Shown: piece by piece, positions 35,521 through 47,240 of the stretch
How positions within the stretch are numbered: the stretch's first letter is position 1
How the letters are laid out: each line of letters starts with the position of its first letter
Assembly: GCA_013350335.1 (NCBI GenBank)
Contig: CM023541.1
Span: 67,035,390 to 67,099,389 of the forward strand
Length of the DNA stretch: 64,000 nt
Origin: Chimonanthus salicifolius
Lineage: Eukaryota > Streptophyta > Magnoliopsida > Laurales > Calycanthaceae
Reading direction: 5' to 3'
Position numbers and translations under genes: made by a program
The notes under the pieces: generated by a model
What the model saw: the letters and a program-made list of their open reading frames with translations, nothing else
What the model was told of the DNA's origin: nothing
Databases searched by the model: none

Positions 35521-36685
35521 GTTTTGGAATAGAAAAAGGCATATGGTAAACTTACCTTACATTAAAGGATTTGGTGAGAAGAACATCCCAACAAAAGCCC
35601 TTCCATCCCAAATGGATCCAAACCATTTAAGACTTTGCCAAGAAGAAATTATGATTTATTGAATAATAAATTAATCAGGAAAGGCAAATCCCCTTGGAGC
35701 TGCACAACATTTTGTGTTGAAAAAGCTGCTAAGATTGAGAGAGGAGTCCCAAGGTTAGTGATTAATTACAAGCCATTAAACAAAGTTTTGCAATCTATTA
35801 GGTATCCTTTACCTAATACCCAAGACTTGTTAAACATGCTAAACAATGCCAAAATATTTTCAAAATTTGATCGAAAATCAGGTTTTTGCCAAATTCAGAT
35901 TAAAGATGAAGATAGGTACAAAACTGCGTTCACTGTACCAATGGGACATTACGAGTGGATGTTACGCCATTTGGATTAAAAAATGTCCCTTCAGATTTTC
36001 ATATATCCAATTTGTTATTGTCTACATTGATGATATTTTGATTTTTTCAGAATCTGTTGCCCAACACTGGAAACATTTTGGTATTTTTAAAAGAATCATA
36101 AAATAAAATGTTTTGGTTTTATCCAAAAGAAAAATGAGTTTATTCCAACAGAAAATCAGATTTCTTAGTTTTGAAATTCAAAATGGCAAAATAACTCCTA
36201 CCAATAGAGTAATACAGTTTGCCGATAAGTTCCCATATGAAATCAAAGATAAAAATCTGTTGCAAAGATTTCTTGGATGCCTAAATTATGTTGCTTTCTT
36301 CTATCATGATTTAGCAAAAGATAGAAAACTCCTCCAAGAAAGACTGAAGAAAAGCCCTAAAGATTGGACTGAAAATCATACTAAAGCTGTCCAAAGATTA
36401 AAGAAAGAGTTAAAAATCTCCCCTGCAGATGTTTGTCTGATCCTGAACCTTTTAAAATAGTCCAAATAGATGCTTCAAAATTGGGATATGGTGGAGTCCT
36501 TTTACAACGCAAAAATGAATTAGGCTGTGATGAAGAATTAGTCCGATTCAATTCAGGATTGTGGAATGATGCTTAGAAGAAATATTCTACATTAAAAAAA
36601 GAAGATCTTGCTATAGTTCTTTGTGTAACTAAATTCCAACATGATCTGTTAAACAAAGAATTTCTTATTAGAGTGGATGCTAGTT
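35521..36685 (+). pseudogene. EPRV segment C2: reverse transcriptase and RNase H, broken
   Basis: The RT region runs through RLVINYKPLNKVLQSIRYPLPNTQD near 35755-35825 and YIDDILIFSES near 36027. Small deletions near 35655 and 35985 shift frames; the second removes a stretch before YIDD. RNase H is recognisable near 36465-36680 but ends abruptly. About 185 bp present in segment E (48410-48600), covering the RNase H end and ORF2 start, are missing at 36685. Confidence 0.87.
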
Positions 36686-37794
36686 AATCCCCACTTAATC
36701 AGAAGAAAGGGAAAGAGAAATTGGCATCTCAAGAAGAAAGCCAAAAGGTTTTTACACATACTAAAGATTCGAGCCAGTCAGAATTATATCTTTACTGGCT
36801 TCAGAGTTTATGTTACATTAGACTGTCTAATGGAAGAAAGGTCTGTAGAAGATAATGTGCATTTCCTCTTTGGAAAAGGTTTACATTACTATTCTCCTGA
36901 TAAGAGAAAAACTAGAGAATGGTACCTTAATATTTTGCACCAAATGAAAAGTGTCCTCATTTTCACAACAAAAACCCGAATGGTATCATTACTTATTCGA
37001 AATTCACTATTCTGAAGAACCTTACTGAAGAAGATTGGGGTGGCCCGTTATAGATGGCTCGCTCCGTTCAGCTTTATAATTCCACTGATCATTTCAATTA
37101 TTGGGATTATATTGATGCATGGAATTTTGCTTTAATGTGGCAAAACCGCCAATATAGTCATTCTTGGTTTATAATGTTTAAAGAAGAAAGTCCTGAATGT
37201 TCTTCGCTTCTTTGCAAAATTTCATATTCCTTATATTCTCCAATGGAAATTTGAAGTGAAAAAAGATTCATATGGTCTTCCATCTCTTTATCAAACCACT
37301 TACCAAAAATGGTGGCAAAAAATTGAGAATGATACTTATGAGAGAATTTTGGCTCAAATCTCTCCACCTGAAAAGATTAATGTACCAATTCCTGATGAAA
37401 AGGCTCATGAGAATGAAATGATCATGACTGACCTTTTGGCCAAAAAGATTGCTAAAGAAATTGCCCAGGAAAAATCTCCCAAGCCTATGGATGTTTCTGT
37501 TGAATCCATTAACTTTGAAGATAGGATTAAACAGATTTTAGAAGAATATCTTCCTAAGAAGAAAGATGATTCGCACAATTGGGACAGTAATCACGATCCA
37601 GAAGATAATCTTGATGACGAAGATGTGTCCCTTGAAAAGCTCAATCCTCTTTGGGGCCCTGATTCCCTTGTTAATCCTGACGGTTCTGTCACTGAGCATC
37701 TCAGAGGTGGAAAATATTGGTATTCATCTCCATCTACTAATGACATAAAGGAGAAAGAATCTAGGCTTACTGAGCTGTTTGCAAAAACTCCGCA
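36686..37794 (+). pseudogene. EPRV segment C2: ORF2, truncated at both ends
   Basis: It starts inside the N-terminal Lys-rich part (RRKGKEKLA-like) and lacks the start codon. A second deletion near 37195 joins EESPE to CSSLLCKIS-type residues in a shifted frame and removes the FTWWSHFG region. The C-terminal part (37256 on) is open and contains EDRIKQILEEYLPKKKDD. At about 37794 it runs in frame into minisatellite 4, so the open frame 37256-38338 encodes a chimera of ORF2 tail and repeat. Confidence 0.8.
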
Positions 37795-38579
37795 ATCTTC
37801 CAGTTTGTCCAGTTGGTCCAATTTGTCCAATTCGTCCAGTTTTTCCAACTCGCCCAATATGTCTAGTTCATCCAGTTTGTCCACTTCTTCCTGTTCGTCC
37901 ATTATGTCAAATTCCTCTAGTTGGTCCAATTCGTCCAATTCGTCCAATTTGTACAATTTGTCCAGTTCATCAAGTTTGTCCAGTTTGTCCAATTTGTCCA
38001 GTTGGTCCAGTTTTTTTACTTCGTCCAGTTCGTTTAGTTTGCTATGTTCCTCCAGTTTGTTCAATTTTTACAATTCATTCAGTTTGCCCTGTTTGTCCAG
38101 TTTGTCTAACTCACCCAGTATGTCTCGTGGTCTGGTTCTTCCTATTCGTTCATTATGTCCAATTGGTCCAATTCCTCTAGTTTGTCCAGTTCTTCCAGTT
38201 TGTCCAATTCATCATGTTTTTCCAATTCGCTCAGTTTGTCCCGTTTGGCCAATTTTTCTAGGTCGCCATGTATTTCTCGTTCGTCCAGCTCCAGTTTGTA
38301 CAGTTAGTCCATTTCCTTATGTTTTTCCTGTTCGTTAAGTATCTCCAATACTTCTATTTCGTACAATTTATCAAATTGGTCTAGTTCGTCCAGCAGTCCA
38401 GTTTGTCCTGATTGTCTAGGTGGTCCAATTTGTCCAGCTGGTCCAGTTTTTCGAGTTCCTCTAATTCGTTTAGTTTGTTATGTTCTTCCAGTTCATCTAG
38501 TTGGCCCAATTCGTCCAGTTTGTCCAATTTGTCAAGGTTTTGCAATTCGCTTAGTTTGTCTTGTTTGTCCAGTTTCTCA
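37795..38579 (+). repeat. Minisatellite array 4, plus-orientation arm
   Basis: About 0.8 kb of the 9-bp unit reading TCCAGTTCG on the plus strand, directly joined to the ORF2 tail of segment C2. It contains the variant block at 38278-38408 also found twice in array 3. It flips orientation at about 38580. Confidence 0.93.
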
Positions 38580-40849
38580 TGGACGAATAGGAAGAACTGG
38601 ACGAAGGAGATATATTGGACGAGCTGGAAAAAATTGACAAACAGGACAAACTGAACGAATTGAAAAATCTGGACGAATTGGAGAAACAGGACGAACTGGA
38701 GAAATTGGACGAACTTGAGAAACATTACAAAGTAAACGAACTCAAAAATCTGGACCAACTAGACAATTGGACAAACTGGAAAAACTGGACAAACTTGAGA
38801 AACTGGACAAACTAAACAAATTGGACAAACTAGACGAATTGGTGGAACATAAAAAACTAAACGAACTAGATGAACTCAAAAAACTGGACCAACTAGACCA
38901 ACTGCACAAATTGGACGAACTGGACAAACTTGACGAACTGCACAAACTTGATGAACCACACAAACTTGACAAACTGGAAGAACTGTACGAATTGGACCAA
39001 CTAGAGGAATTGGACAAATTGGACATGGTGAACGAACAGGAAGAACTGGACGAACGAGACATAGTGGGCGAGCTGGAAAAACTGGACAAACAGAACAAAC
39101 TGAACGAATTGGAAAAACTTGACAAATTGGACAAACTGGACGAATTGCACCAACTGGATGAAGTGGAAGAACATAACAAACTAAACGAACTGTAGAGGAA
39201 TTGGACGTAATGGGAGAACAGGAAGAATTGGACCAATGAGACATACTGGGCGTGTTGGACAAACAGGGCAAACTGAATGAATTGGAAAAATTGGACAAAC
39301 TGGACAAACTAAATGAACTGGAGGAACATCGCAAACTAAATGAAATGGACGAACTTGAAAAACTGGACCAATTGGACAAATTGGACAAACTTGACGAACT
39401 GGACTAACGGTACAAATTGGACAAACTGGACGAATTGGACACACTAGAGGAATTGGACGAATTGGACAAAATGGACAAACAGGAAGAAGTGGACGAACTG
39501 GACGAACTAGACATATTGGGCAAGTTGGAAAAACTGGACAAACTAAACGAATTAGAAAAACTGGACGAACTGGAGGAACATAACAAACTAAACGAACTGG
39601 ACGAACTCGAAAAACTGGACCAACTAGACCTACTGGACAAAGTGGACAAACTGGACAAACTTGATGAACAGGACAAACTTGACGAACAGGACAAACTGGA
39701 CGAATTGGACCAACGCGAGGAATTGGACAAATTGGACGTAATGGGCGAACAGGAGGAATTGGACCAACGAGACATATTGGGCGTGCTTGACAAACTGGTC
39801 AAACAGGGCAAAGTGAATGAATTGGAAAAATTGGATGAACTGGACAAATGGAACGAACTATAGGAAAAGGAAGAATTGGACAAATTAGAAGAATTGGACG
39901 AATTGGACGTAATGGGCGAACGGGAAGAATTGGACCAACGAGACATACTGGCCGTGGTGGACAACAGGACAAACGGAGCAAACTAAATGAATTGGAATAA
40001 TTGGGCGAACTGGACAAACTGGACGAACTGGAGGAACATCACAAACTAGACGAACTGGACGAAGGGGAAAAACTGGACAAATTGGACAAACTTGATGAAC
40101 TGGACTAACTGTACAAACTGGACGAATTAGACACACTAGAGGAATTGGACGAATTGGACATAATGGACGAACTAGACATGCTGGGCGAGTTGGAAAAACA
40201 GGACAAACTGAACGAATTAGAAAAACTGGACGAACTGGAAGAACATAACAAACTAAAAGAAGTGGATGAACTCAAAAAACTGGACCAACTAGACCTACTG
40301 GACAAATTGGACGAGCAGGACAAACTTGACGAAGTGGACAAACTGGACGAATTGGACCAACTAGAGCAATTGGACGAATTGGACATAATGGACGAACAGG
40401 AAGAAGTGGACGAACTGGATGAACTAGGCATATTGTGACGAGTTGGAAAAACATGAAAATTGAATGAATTGAACAAACTGGACAAACTGGAGGAACATAA
40501 CAAACTAAACGAACTGAGCAAACCCGAAAAACTGGACCAACTGGACCTGCGGACAAACTTGACGAACTGGAGAAACTAAACAAATTGGACAAACTGGACC
40601 AACTAGAGGAATTGTACGAATTGGACATATTGGATGAACATGAAAAACTAGACGAACTGGACCAACTGGACAAACGAGACATTCATTATTGGCGAGCTGG
40701 AAAAACTGGACAAACAGAATGAATTGGAAAAACTGGAGGAATTGGACAAACTGGAGGAACATAACAAACTAAAAGAACTGGACGAACTCGAAAAACTGGT
40801 CCAACTGGACAAATTGGACGAACTGGATAAACTTCACCAACTGGACCAA
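38580..40849 (-). repeat. Minisatellite array 4, inverted arm
   Basis: From 38580 the same repeat reads as its reverse complement (GAACTGGAC/CAAATTGGA) for about 2.3 kb and joins the minus-strand EPRV segment D at 40850. Orientation thus still agrees with the neighbouring virus. The turn is abrupt, with no unique spacer. Plus-strand open frames here (for example 39417-39863) encode Leu-Asp-Glu/Lys repeats and are by-products. Confidence 0.95.
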
Positions 40850-41391
40850 TCCATTCTTGTGGTTAATTCCTTTTGCATTTCTTCTGTCATTTTAAACGGT
40901 CCTTCTTGCAAGATGATTCCTGAAGGCAATTTTCTAGGGACATAAATCTCATTTGCAGGGATTTCTTCTGTATTTTCTTCTTTGTTTTTATTGAGTTCAA
41001 GCTTTGATTTGATCATCCTTTCTATTCTATCTGTCTGTTCTCCTATTGTTAGAAGACATAAATTGGTATAATTATTTTGTTCAATTATGTCTCCAATGCT
41101 TTTTCCTATGTCAAAAGCATCTACTTGTGTTTTTGTTTCATAAATAGTTCTATCCTTAATAGGCATGGCATAATTCTTATTTTCTTTTGAGGCAGAGATG
41201 TCTAGTTTCTTCCATGGCGGGTGAGATTTTTGGATTTCCTTTCCTTCCGTATCTCTCCACGTTCTAGTAGTTTTCCCTATGACTCTGATTTGTTTTGGCT
41301 CCTCAGTTTCTTTAATCTTTCCTTTTTTGAAATACTCCAAAAACCAATCAAAGAAAGGAATACTTTTCTCTTCTTCATACATCTGATGATA
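40850..41391 (-). pseudogene. EPRV segment D (inverted): N-terminal capsid region
   Basis: On the minus strand this follows the movement part and contains IPFFDWFLEYFKKGKIKE, QIRVIGKTTRTWRDTEGKE and EQNNYTNLCLLTIGEQTD. It ends at the codons for KELTTRM, where the array begins. That end point lies close to the place where array 3 breaks segment C1. A stop near 41395 separates it from the upstream frame. Confidence 0.88.
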
Positions 41392-42635
41392 TCATAGGTC
41401 ATGTATCTTATCCTTTTCTTCTGTAGTAAATTTTTTTAAAAACCATTCCTTTAAAGGATGCCTCTTTAAATCTTCCCTCAAGTATGGTTTGTTGATTTCG
41501 AACTTAACTGGTTTTACTTCTGAATTTGGAACCTTTATCATTCTTATTACTCCTTGCAAGAAATCATTTTCACTAGCGTTATAGGTTCTTTCTGAGGTAG
41601 TTCTTCTATAAATTGGATGTTCAATCCTGCTTTCTTTATTTTTGAAGACCCTTTGATCCATTTCCTCTTTGTCGCTACTTTTTTTACCATCACTTTTTTT
41701 GTCATCATTTATTTCTTTTAATTTAAAACTCTTTCTTCCTTCTGTACAACTGGCAAAGCTCCTTCTGGCTTTATCCATTTTTCTTCTAAAATTAATTTCA
41801 ACATTACCATTTGGTAATTTAACGATATTTTGCAAATCATCAAATATTTCATTTTCTCTTGGCGTAACATCTTCTATTTGCCAATTTCCTGGGAGAACTA
41901 CATCTTCCAAGCAGATCACTTTTGGGACAAACACATTGTTGTTAAAGTTTGTTTCCATGAGGACTGTGGTTCTCTCTCTATCAACCTTATCTCTATAGGC
42001 TATCATGGGAAAGATGGAGATCATGGATTTATAGAACACACGATAAACTATAGCAAAAGGTTTACTTCTTGGACTCATTTTTAATCCTTTGCTTTGGAAT
42101 CCAATGGTAGCACCATCCAAAACATCATCATCATGAACATCAACCGTGATGTTTGGAAAGCAATTAAAATAAGCAGCTCCATGACAGAGACTTGATTCAA
42201 CCATAGCATAAAGAGAATCATCAAATTTGTTTTGATTGCTACCTAGATTAATCCTATGTGCAGGTAGTTATATTTACTCCTGATTTGTTCAATTATTCTT
42301 CTTTCAAAGATTCTGATCGTTTGTTTTCCGGCTGAAAGTGAGACAGTTTTCTCAACTGTTTTGATGTGATAATCATTCTGTTCTTCAAATGTGCCATTGC
42401 TATAAACCTCAGTTACTGGCAAGGCAGGTAACTTCCAATTGGATATAGCTTGATCAAAATTCTCATAAACTTTTTCTTCAGAATTTTTTGTTTTTTCTGA
42501 ATTTTCTTTAGCTATACTAGGATGAGGAAAGCTAGACAGGGCAGACTGATAAGATGAAGAGGATGAAGTAGACCTATTAGAAGAGTGCTTAGACCAATTC
42601 TTAAAAAGTTTTGCCTTTCCTTTAGAGTTTTCCAT
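41392..42635 (-). pseudogene. EPRV segment D (inverted): movement protein, deleted
   Basis: ORF1 starts at the minus-strand ATG at 42633-42635 with a Lys-rich start and the Ser-rich stretch. About 95 bp are missing near 42240 (the PLFRLGLN to RDQRHDEF part), with a stop at the junction. The remainder, open from 42204 to 41392, keeps the SLCHGAAYFNC segment and the Asp-containing ITVDVHDDDVLDGAT motif. This is the only minus-strand virus segment of substantial length. Confidence 0.87.
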
Positions 42636-42792
42636 TTCTGTAATATGACTGTAGATAACAGAGCACCTGACAACGTTTTACAATGACATTTGGAATCATC
42701 TCTTTTTGGTGGGGGTATATTGCTAGATGTCAATAAAATGAAAAGTTGCAAAAGTATTAATGTCAGTACCCATCACATCTAGAAGAAAGATG
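42636..42792. other. Head-to-head junction: segment D 5' UTR and a plus-strand leader fragment
   Basis: 42636-42689 is the minus-strand untranslated region before the segment D movement gene. From 42690 the text is plus-strand viral sequence from just after the primer site (TTTGGAATCATCTC, then TTTTTGGTGGGGGTAT), nearly identical to 49957-50060. The two viral pieces therefore meet head to head at about 42690. No gene lies here. Confidence 0.8.
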
Positions 42793-42891
42793 CCAAGCTG
42801 CAAATGCTGTCTTAGAATTATCAAGCCCAAAAGGATGGTGTTTCTAATATTTTTTTGGCTTGATAATTCTAAGACAGCATTTGCAGCTTGG
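42793..42891. repeat. Perfect 35-bp inverted repeat with 29-bp spacer
   Basis: The left arm 42793-42827 (starts CCAAGCTGCAAATGCTGTC) and the right arm 42857-42891 (ends GCATTTGCAGCTTGG) are exact reverse complements. The arm sequence belongs partly to the viral leader (TCTTAGAATTATCAAGCC also occurs at 56126 and 56304). The palindrome marks the joint between inverted segment D and direct segment E. Confidence 0.95.
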
Positions 42892-43958
42892 AAGTTACCT
42901 GCCTTGCCAGTAACTGAGGTTTATAGCAATGGCACATTTGAAGAATAGAATGATTATCACATCAAAACAGTTGAGAAAACCGTCTCACTTTCAGCCGGAA
43001 AACAAACGATCAGAATCTTTGAAAGAAGAATAATTGAACAAATCAGGAGTAAATATAACTACCTGCAAGTAGGAATGAAACCATTATTCAGACTAGGATT
43101 AAATGTTTCTGTATGTGCTTATGTTCGTGACCAGAGACATGACGAATTTGATGATTCTCTTTATGTTCTGGTTGAATCAAGTCTCTGTCATGGAGCTGCT
43201 TATTTAAATTACTTTCCAAACATCACGGTTGATGTTCATGATGATGATGTTTTGGATAGTGCTACCACTGCATTCCAAAGCAAAGGATTAAAAATGAGTC
43301 CAAGAAGTAAACCTTTTGCTATAGTTTATCATGTGTTCTTTAAATCCATGATCTCCATCTTTCCCATGATAGCCTATAGAGATAAGGTTGATAGAGAGAG
43401 AACCATAGTCCTCATGGAAACAAACTTTAACAACAATGTGTTTGTCCCAAAAGTGATCTGCTGGGAAGATGTAGTTTTCCCAGGAAATTGGCAAATAGAA
43501 GATGTGACGCCAAGAGTAAATGAAATAACAGATGATTTACAAAGTATAGTCAAATTACCAAATGGTAATGTTGAAATCAATTTTAGGAGAAAAATGGAAA
43601 AAGCTAGGAGAAGTTTCGCCAGTTACACGGAAGGAAGAAAAAGTTTTAAATTAGAAGAAATAGATGATGACCAAAGGAGTAGTGAAAAAGAAGAAATGGA
43701 AAGGTTTTTAGAAACAAAGAAAGTGGAATTGAACACCCTGTGTATAAAAGAACTTCGTCGGAAAAAACCTACAACCCAAGTGAAAGTGATTTTCTCCAAG
43801 GAGTCATAAGAATTGTTAGCATTCAAAAACTAGAAGAAACCCCTGTCAAAAAATTTGAAATTGATAAACCATATCTTAGAGAAAATTTGAAAAATCATCC
43901 TTTAAAAGATTGGTTCTTTAAAAGGTTTAACACAAAAGAAAAGGATAAGATGAGAGAA
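42892..43958 (+). pseudogene. EPRV segment E: movement protein and start of capsid region
   Basis: It starts inside the movement gene at WKLPALPVTEVYSNGTFEE, without the first 85 or so codons. The right palindrome arm supplies the preceding codons, so the open frame 42760-42948 is chimeric. TAG at 42946-42948 replaces Gln. From 43075 the 30K-type domain is open to 43735 and includes RLGLNVSVCAYVRDQRHDEF and the ITVDVHDDDVLDSAT region. A frameshift near 43740 leads to the capsid side, which is interrupted at 43959 by a retroelement. Confidence 0.88.
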
Positions 43959-44204
43959 ATTTTTTTTTTTGAACGAAGGGGTAAGTATCATTCAAGAGAA
44001 GGGGAAGGGGAAAGTCCCCAAAAACAATTACATCAAGAGAAGCCCAGACAGAGGGGGCATAAAAAAAATAACAAAATGTATGAGCCCACAGCCCATGCCA
44101 GACGGTTAGACAAAAGAGACAAAAATACCATCACTACAAGTATCATGAGTGAGCTTATCAGTAGCCCAAATTGTGAGCATCTCAAGATTGCAAAGATGAG
44201 AGAA
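43947..44204 (-). mobile_element. Short non-LTR retroelement insertion with 12-bp target duplication
   Basis: Viral text is interrupted between two copies of AAGATGAGAGAA (43947-43958 and 44193-44204). The 234-bp insert begins with a run of T (43960-43970), which is a poly(A) tail on the minus strand. A target duplication of this size plus a poly(A) end is the mark of target-primed reverse transcription by LINE machinery. I see no tRNA-like box A or B at its 5' end, so a 5'-truncated LINE is more likely than a tRNA SINE. The uninterrupted site is visible at 14246, 30090 and in segment D. Confidence 0.85.
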
Positions 44205-45660
44205 TTATAGTATTTCCAAATGGAGGAAGAAGAAAGAAATATACCTTTCTTTGACTCGTTCATGGAATATTTTAAAAAAGGAAAAATAAAAAAAGAAACC
44301 CTAAAACAAATAAGAGTTATAGGAAGAACAACAAGAACCTGGAAAGACTGAAGGAAAAGAAGTACATAAATCTCACCCACCTTGGAATAAACTTGATATT
44401 TCTGTCCCTAATACAGAAACCAAGAATTATGCCATGCCTGTAAAAAAATGCATCTATTTATGAATTAAAACTAGACCCAAATGCTAGAGACATAGGTATA
44501 GGTATTGGAGATATAATTGAACAAAACAATTACACCAATCTATGTTTATTAACCATTGGAGAACAAACAGATCGGATAGAAAGAACAATCAAATCAAAAC
44601 CCGAATTCAATAAATATAAAGAAGAAAAATTAGAAGAAAGCTCTGCCAATGCAGTATATGTTCCCAGACAATTACCTAAAGGAATTATTTTGCAAGAAGG
44701 ACCATTCAAAATGACAGACAAAATGCAAATAGAATTATCAAATAGGATGGAAAGCCTCAATATGGGAGGAAAATGATTCAGCATCCTAAGAGTCTCTGCT
44801 TCAAATAATTTATTAATAAATCGTCTAAAGAAATGGAATCCCCAGGTAAAATTGCCAGAGACAAAGAATTATTATCCTAGACCAACCCCTGTTGATCTAC
44901 AACTCGAAGAGGCTCCATATACTTACACCTCAGAATTAACCTATTCGGGAAATTCTTTATATGAATGGAACTTAGATGGATTAACAGAATATCAAATTGT
45001 CCAAATGGTTCACAGTATGTTAATATACTGTAATGCCTGTGAATCAGAGGAAATACTCCAAGAAACATTTTTCTCATGATAACCACCTCTTTCAATGGAA
45101 TATTAAGAGGATGGTGGAATTATGGATTAACTGGAGCCCAAAGACTTGAAATAGAAAATGCTGTCAAGATGGATGAATTCGGAAGAATCCTTTACAGAGA
45201 TAAAACCACAGGAAACTTAGTAGACCCCAATATTAATCTTGAAGCAGGTACTAGTTAAATCCCTGATAATTAGGAAACTCAATCTGATTGTGTCAGTGTC
45301 TTGCTTTTATATATCCTCAATAAATTCACTGGAGGAATTGCTCTTATCAAGGAGAAAAATCGACAACAGTTGCACCATTTAAGGTGTAGAAACTTAGGAG
45401 AATTTCGTTGGTATAGAGATGTTTTCCTATCTAAAGTTTACCAACTCAATGATTGCAATTCTGATATTTGGAAAGAAAGATTTATTTTAGGATTACTGCC
45501 CTTATTTGTTAAAAAGGTGCGTAATTCCTTGAGAGAAGAAATGCATGGTACTATTAATTACAGTATGCTGACGTTCGGAGGAATTATACAAAGAATTAAC
45601 AAAGTTAGCATGACTCTTTGCACTGATTTAAAGATCAGTAAACAAGCTGAATTAGGAGAT
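44205..45660 (+). pseudogene. EPRV segment E: capsid region, broken
   Basis: It continues after the retroelement with EEERNIPFFDSFMEYFKKGK (the usual Trp is Ser) and the full capsid domain, including EAPYTYTSELTYSGNSLYEWN near 44910 and WYRDVFLSKVYQLNDC near 45410. Frameshifts lie near 44347, 44450 and 45045, with stops near 44210, 44774 and 45256. A 30-bp in-frame loss near 45651 removes the codons between KQAE and ELGDF. Confidence 0.88.
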
Positions 45661-46240
45661 TTTTGTTTCCAATTTGGCTTAGATCAAACACTTGAATCAA
45701 AGAGAAAACCCTCGCGTTCTAGATTTACTCCGGATAAAAGAAACGAAATGGTAAGAAAATATAAACCCGGAAGATATAAAAATCAGAGAAAATCTGATGA
45801 ACTCATCCCATTCAAAAGAAAATCTAGGAAATATTTCAAAAAGAAATACATAAAAGAAAATGTTCCGACTTGTTATACTTGCGGGAAAAAGGGTCATTAT
45901 TCAAATAAATGCTTTAAAAAAGAAAATTCCTCTAAAAAGAAACTTAGAAAAATCAATACAAAAAATGAAGAGGAAAATACTGAAAAAGAACAATCTGATT
46001 CAAGTTCCTCAGAAGAAGAAGAATATGAATCTGATTCATCAACCGACATTGAAGAAAATAGTCCCCAGGTTCAGCTCATCAACAATTCCAATCATGTACA
46101 TGTCATTCAGATGATGAAGAATCTGATGGAGAATGGTCGATACCATCTGATGAAGATCTTGGTATCCATATCTGTGTCCTCATAGCCCCTCAAAAATTAC
46201 TTTTAGAAATGGTTGATAACATACCAGATCCGGAGAAAAA
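45661..46240 (+). pseudogene. EPRV segment E: basic linker, CCHC zinc knuckle and acidic tail
   Basis: The basic linker (KRKPSRSR, many Lys/Arg) precedes an intact knuckle CYTCGKKGHYSNKC at 45871-45912. Then comes a Glu/Ser/Asp-rich stretch. In caulimovirids the capsid C-terminal knuckle binds the viral RNA. A frameshift near 46080 and a stop near 46244 follow. Confidence 0.87.
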
Positions 46241-47240
46241 AGTTTAGTTTTTAAACCAAATTTCAAAATTTGGGGGAGGAGAAGAAGGAGAAAGTTCACA
46301 ACCAAAAATTTCCTTTGAAGAAGATGAAAATGGTAATAAAGCACCATATTATCCAAAAAGGACAAAAGAGAAAGAAACATTTCACACACCGACCTATTCC
46401 ATGATTGACCTTATGAATAGAGCAGAAAAAATTCATACTATAAATAAACCTTTAACTCTCTCAGACTTACAAAAAGAATTAAACGATCAGAAGAGAGAAC
46501 TCCGTGAATTAAGAATAGAGTTAACCAAAAAACACAATGAGCTTGATGAAATGTTAACTTGGTTGGAAAATGATGGTGCTATTGAAAAATATGATGAAGA
46601 AAAATTTGTCCAAAGAATTAAAGGAGAAATTAGCAAAATCTCTACTTCTGTTATCCCAACAAAATGTATTTATCAACAATGGAGAATTCAAGTTAAAATA
46701 AAGATAATTTTTTTTGAGAAAATAGTCAATGCTATTGTTGATACTGGAGCTGATCTAAATGTTATCAGATTAGGTGTTGTCCCAATTGAAGTCACAGATG
46801 AATCTAAGCAATTTGTGACTGCAGCAAATGGCACCAGTATGGCAATAGAAAGAAAAATTCCCAATGTCCATGTTTGTTTCCAAGGAGTTTGTGTTACTAC
46901 ACCCTTCATTATTTCAGGAGATATTGTTAATGAAGTACTTCTTGGATCCCTGTTTATCCTTCTAATCCAACCTTTCTCAGTTAACACAAAGGGAATTTCT
47001 ACAAAAATTAAAGGGGTAGATATAAATCTTGACTTTATTGATGACCCCTGTGAAACAAAAATCCAAAGAATAAATCAAATCATTTCCAACAAAGAATATT
47101 ATGTAAAAGGTTTAAAAAAGGAAATTAAATCTATCCAAATCACAAAAGAATTAGAGAAAAAAAAATTTAAAACAAAATTAGAAGAATTCACAAAACAGAT
47201 TGAAGAAGAATACTGTTCTGAATTACCATCAGCCTTTTGG
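46241..47240 (+). pseudogene. EPRV segment E: coiled-coil linker and aspartic protease
   Basis: Within the long open stretch 46401-47606 lies the helical linker (LSDLQKELNDQKRELRELRIEL), then the protease with D-T-G-A-D-L-N-V near 46740, ATNGTS-like flap near 46820 and VLLGSLFILLIQPF near 46936 (Pro to Leu at the strand seen as GSPF elsewhere). This is the least damaged protease region of the window, but flanking frames are broken. Confidence 0.88.

Noticed and set aside
42760..42948. Open frame across the palindrome as a new small gene
   Set aside because: It is a chimera of leader sequence, the inverted repeat and a movement-gene piece, ending at a mutated Gln codon.
43959..44192. tRNA-derived SINE
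   Set aside because: The poly(A) end and target duplication fit, but no internal box A or box B promoter is visible, so a 5'-truncated LINE is preferred.
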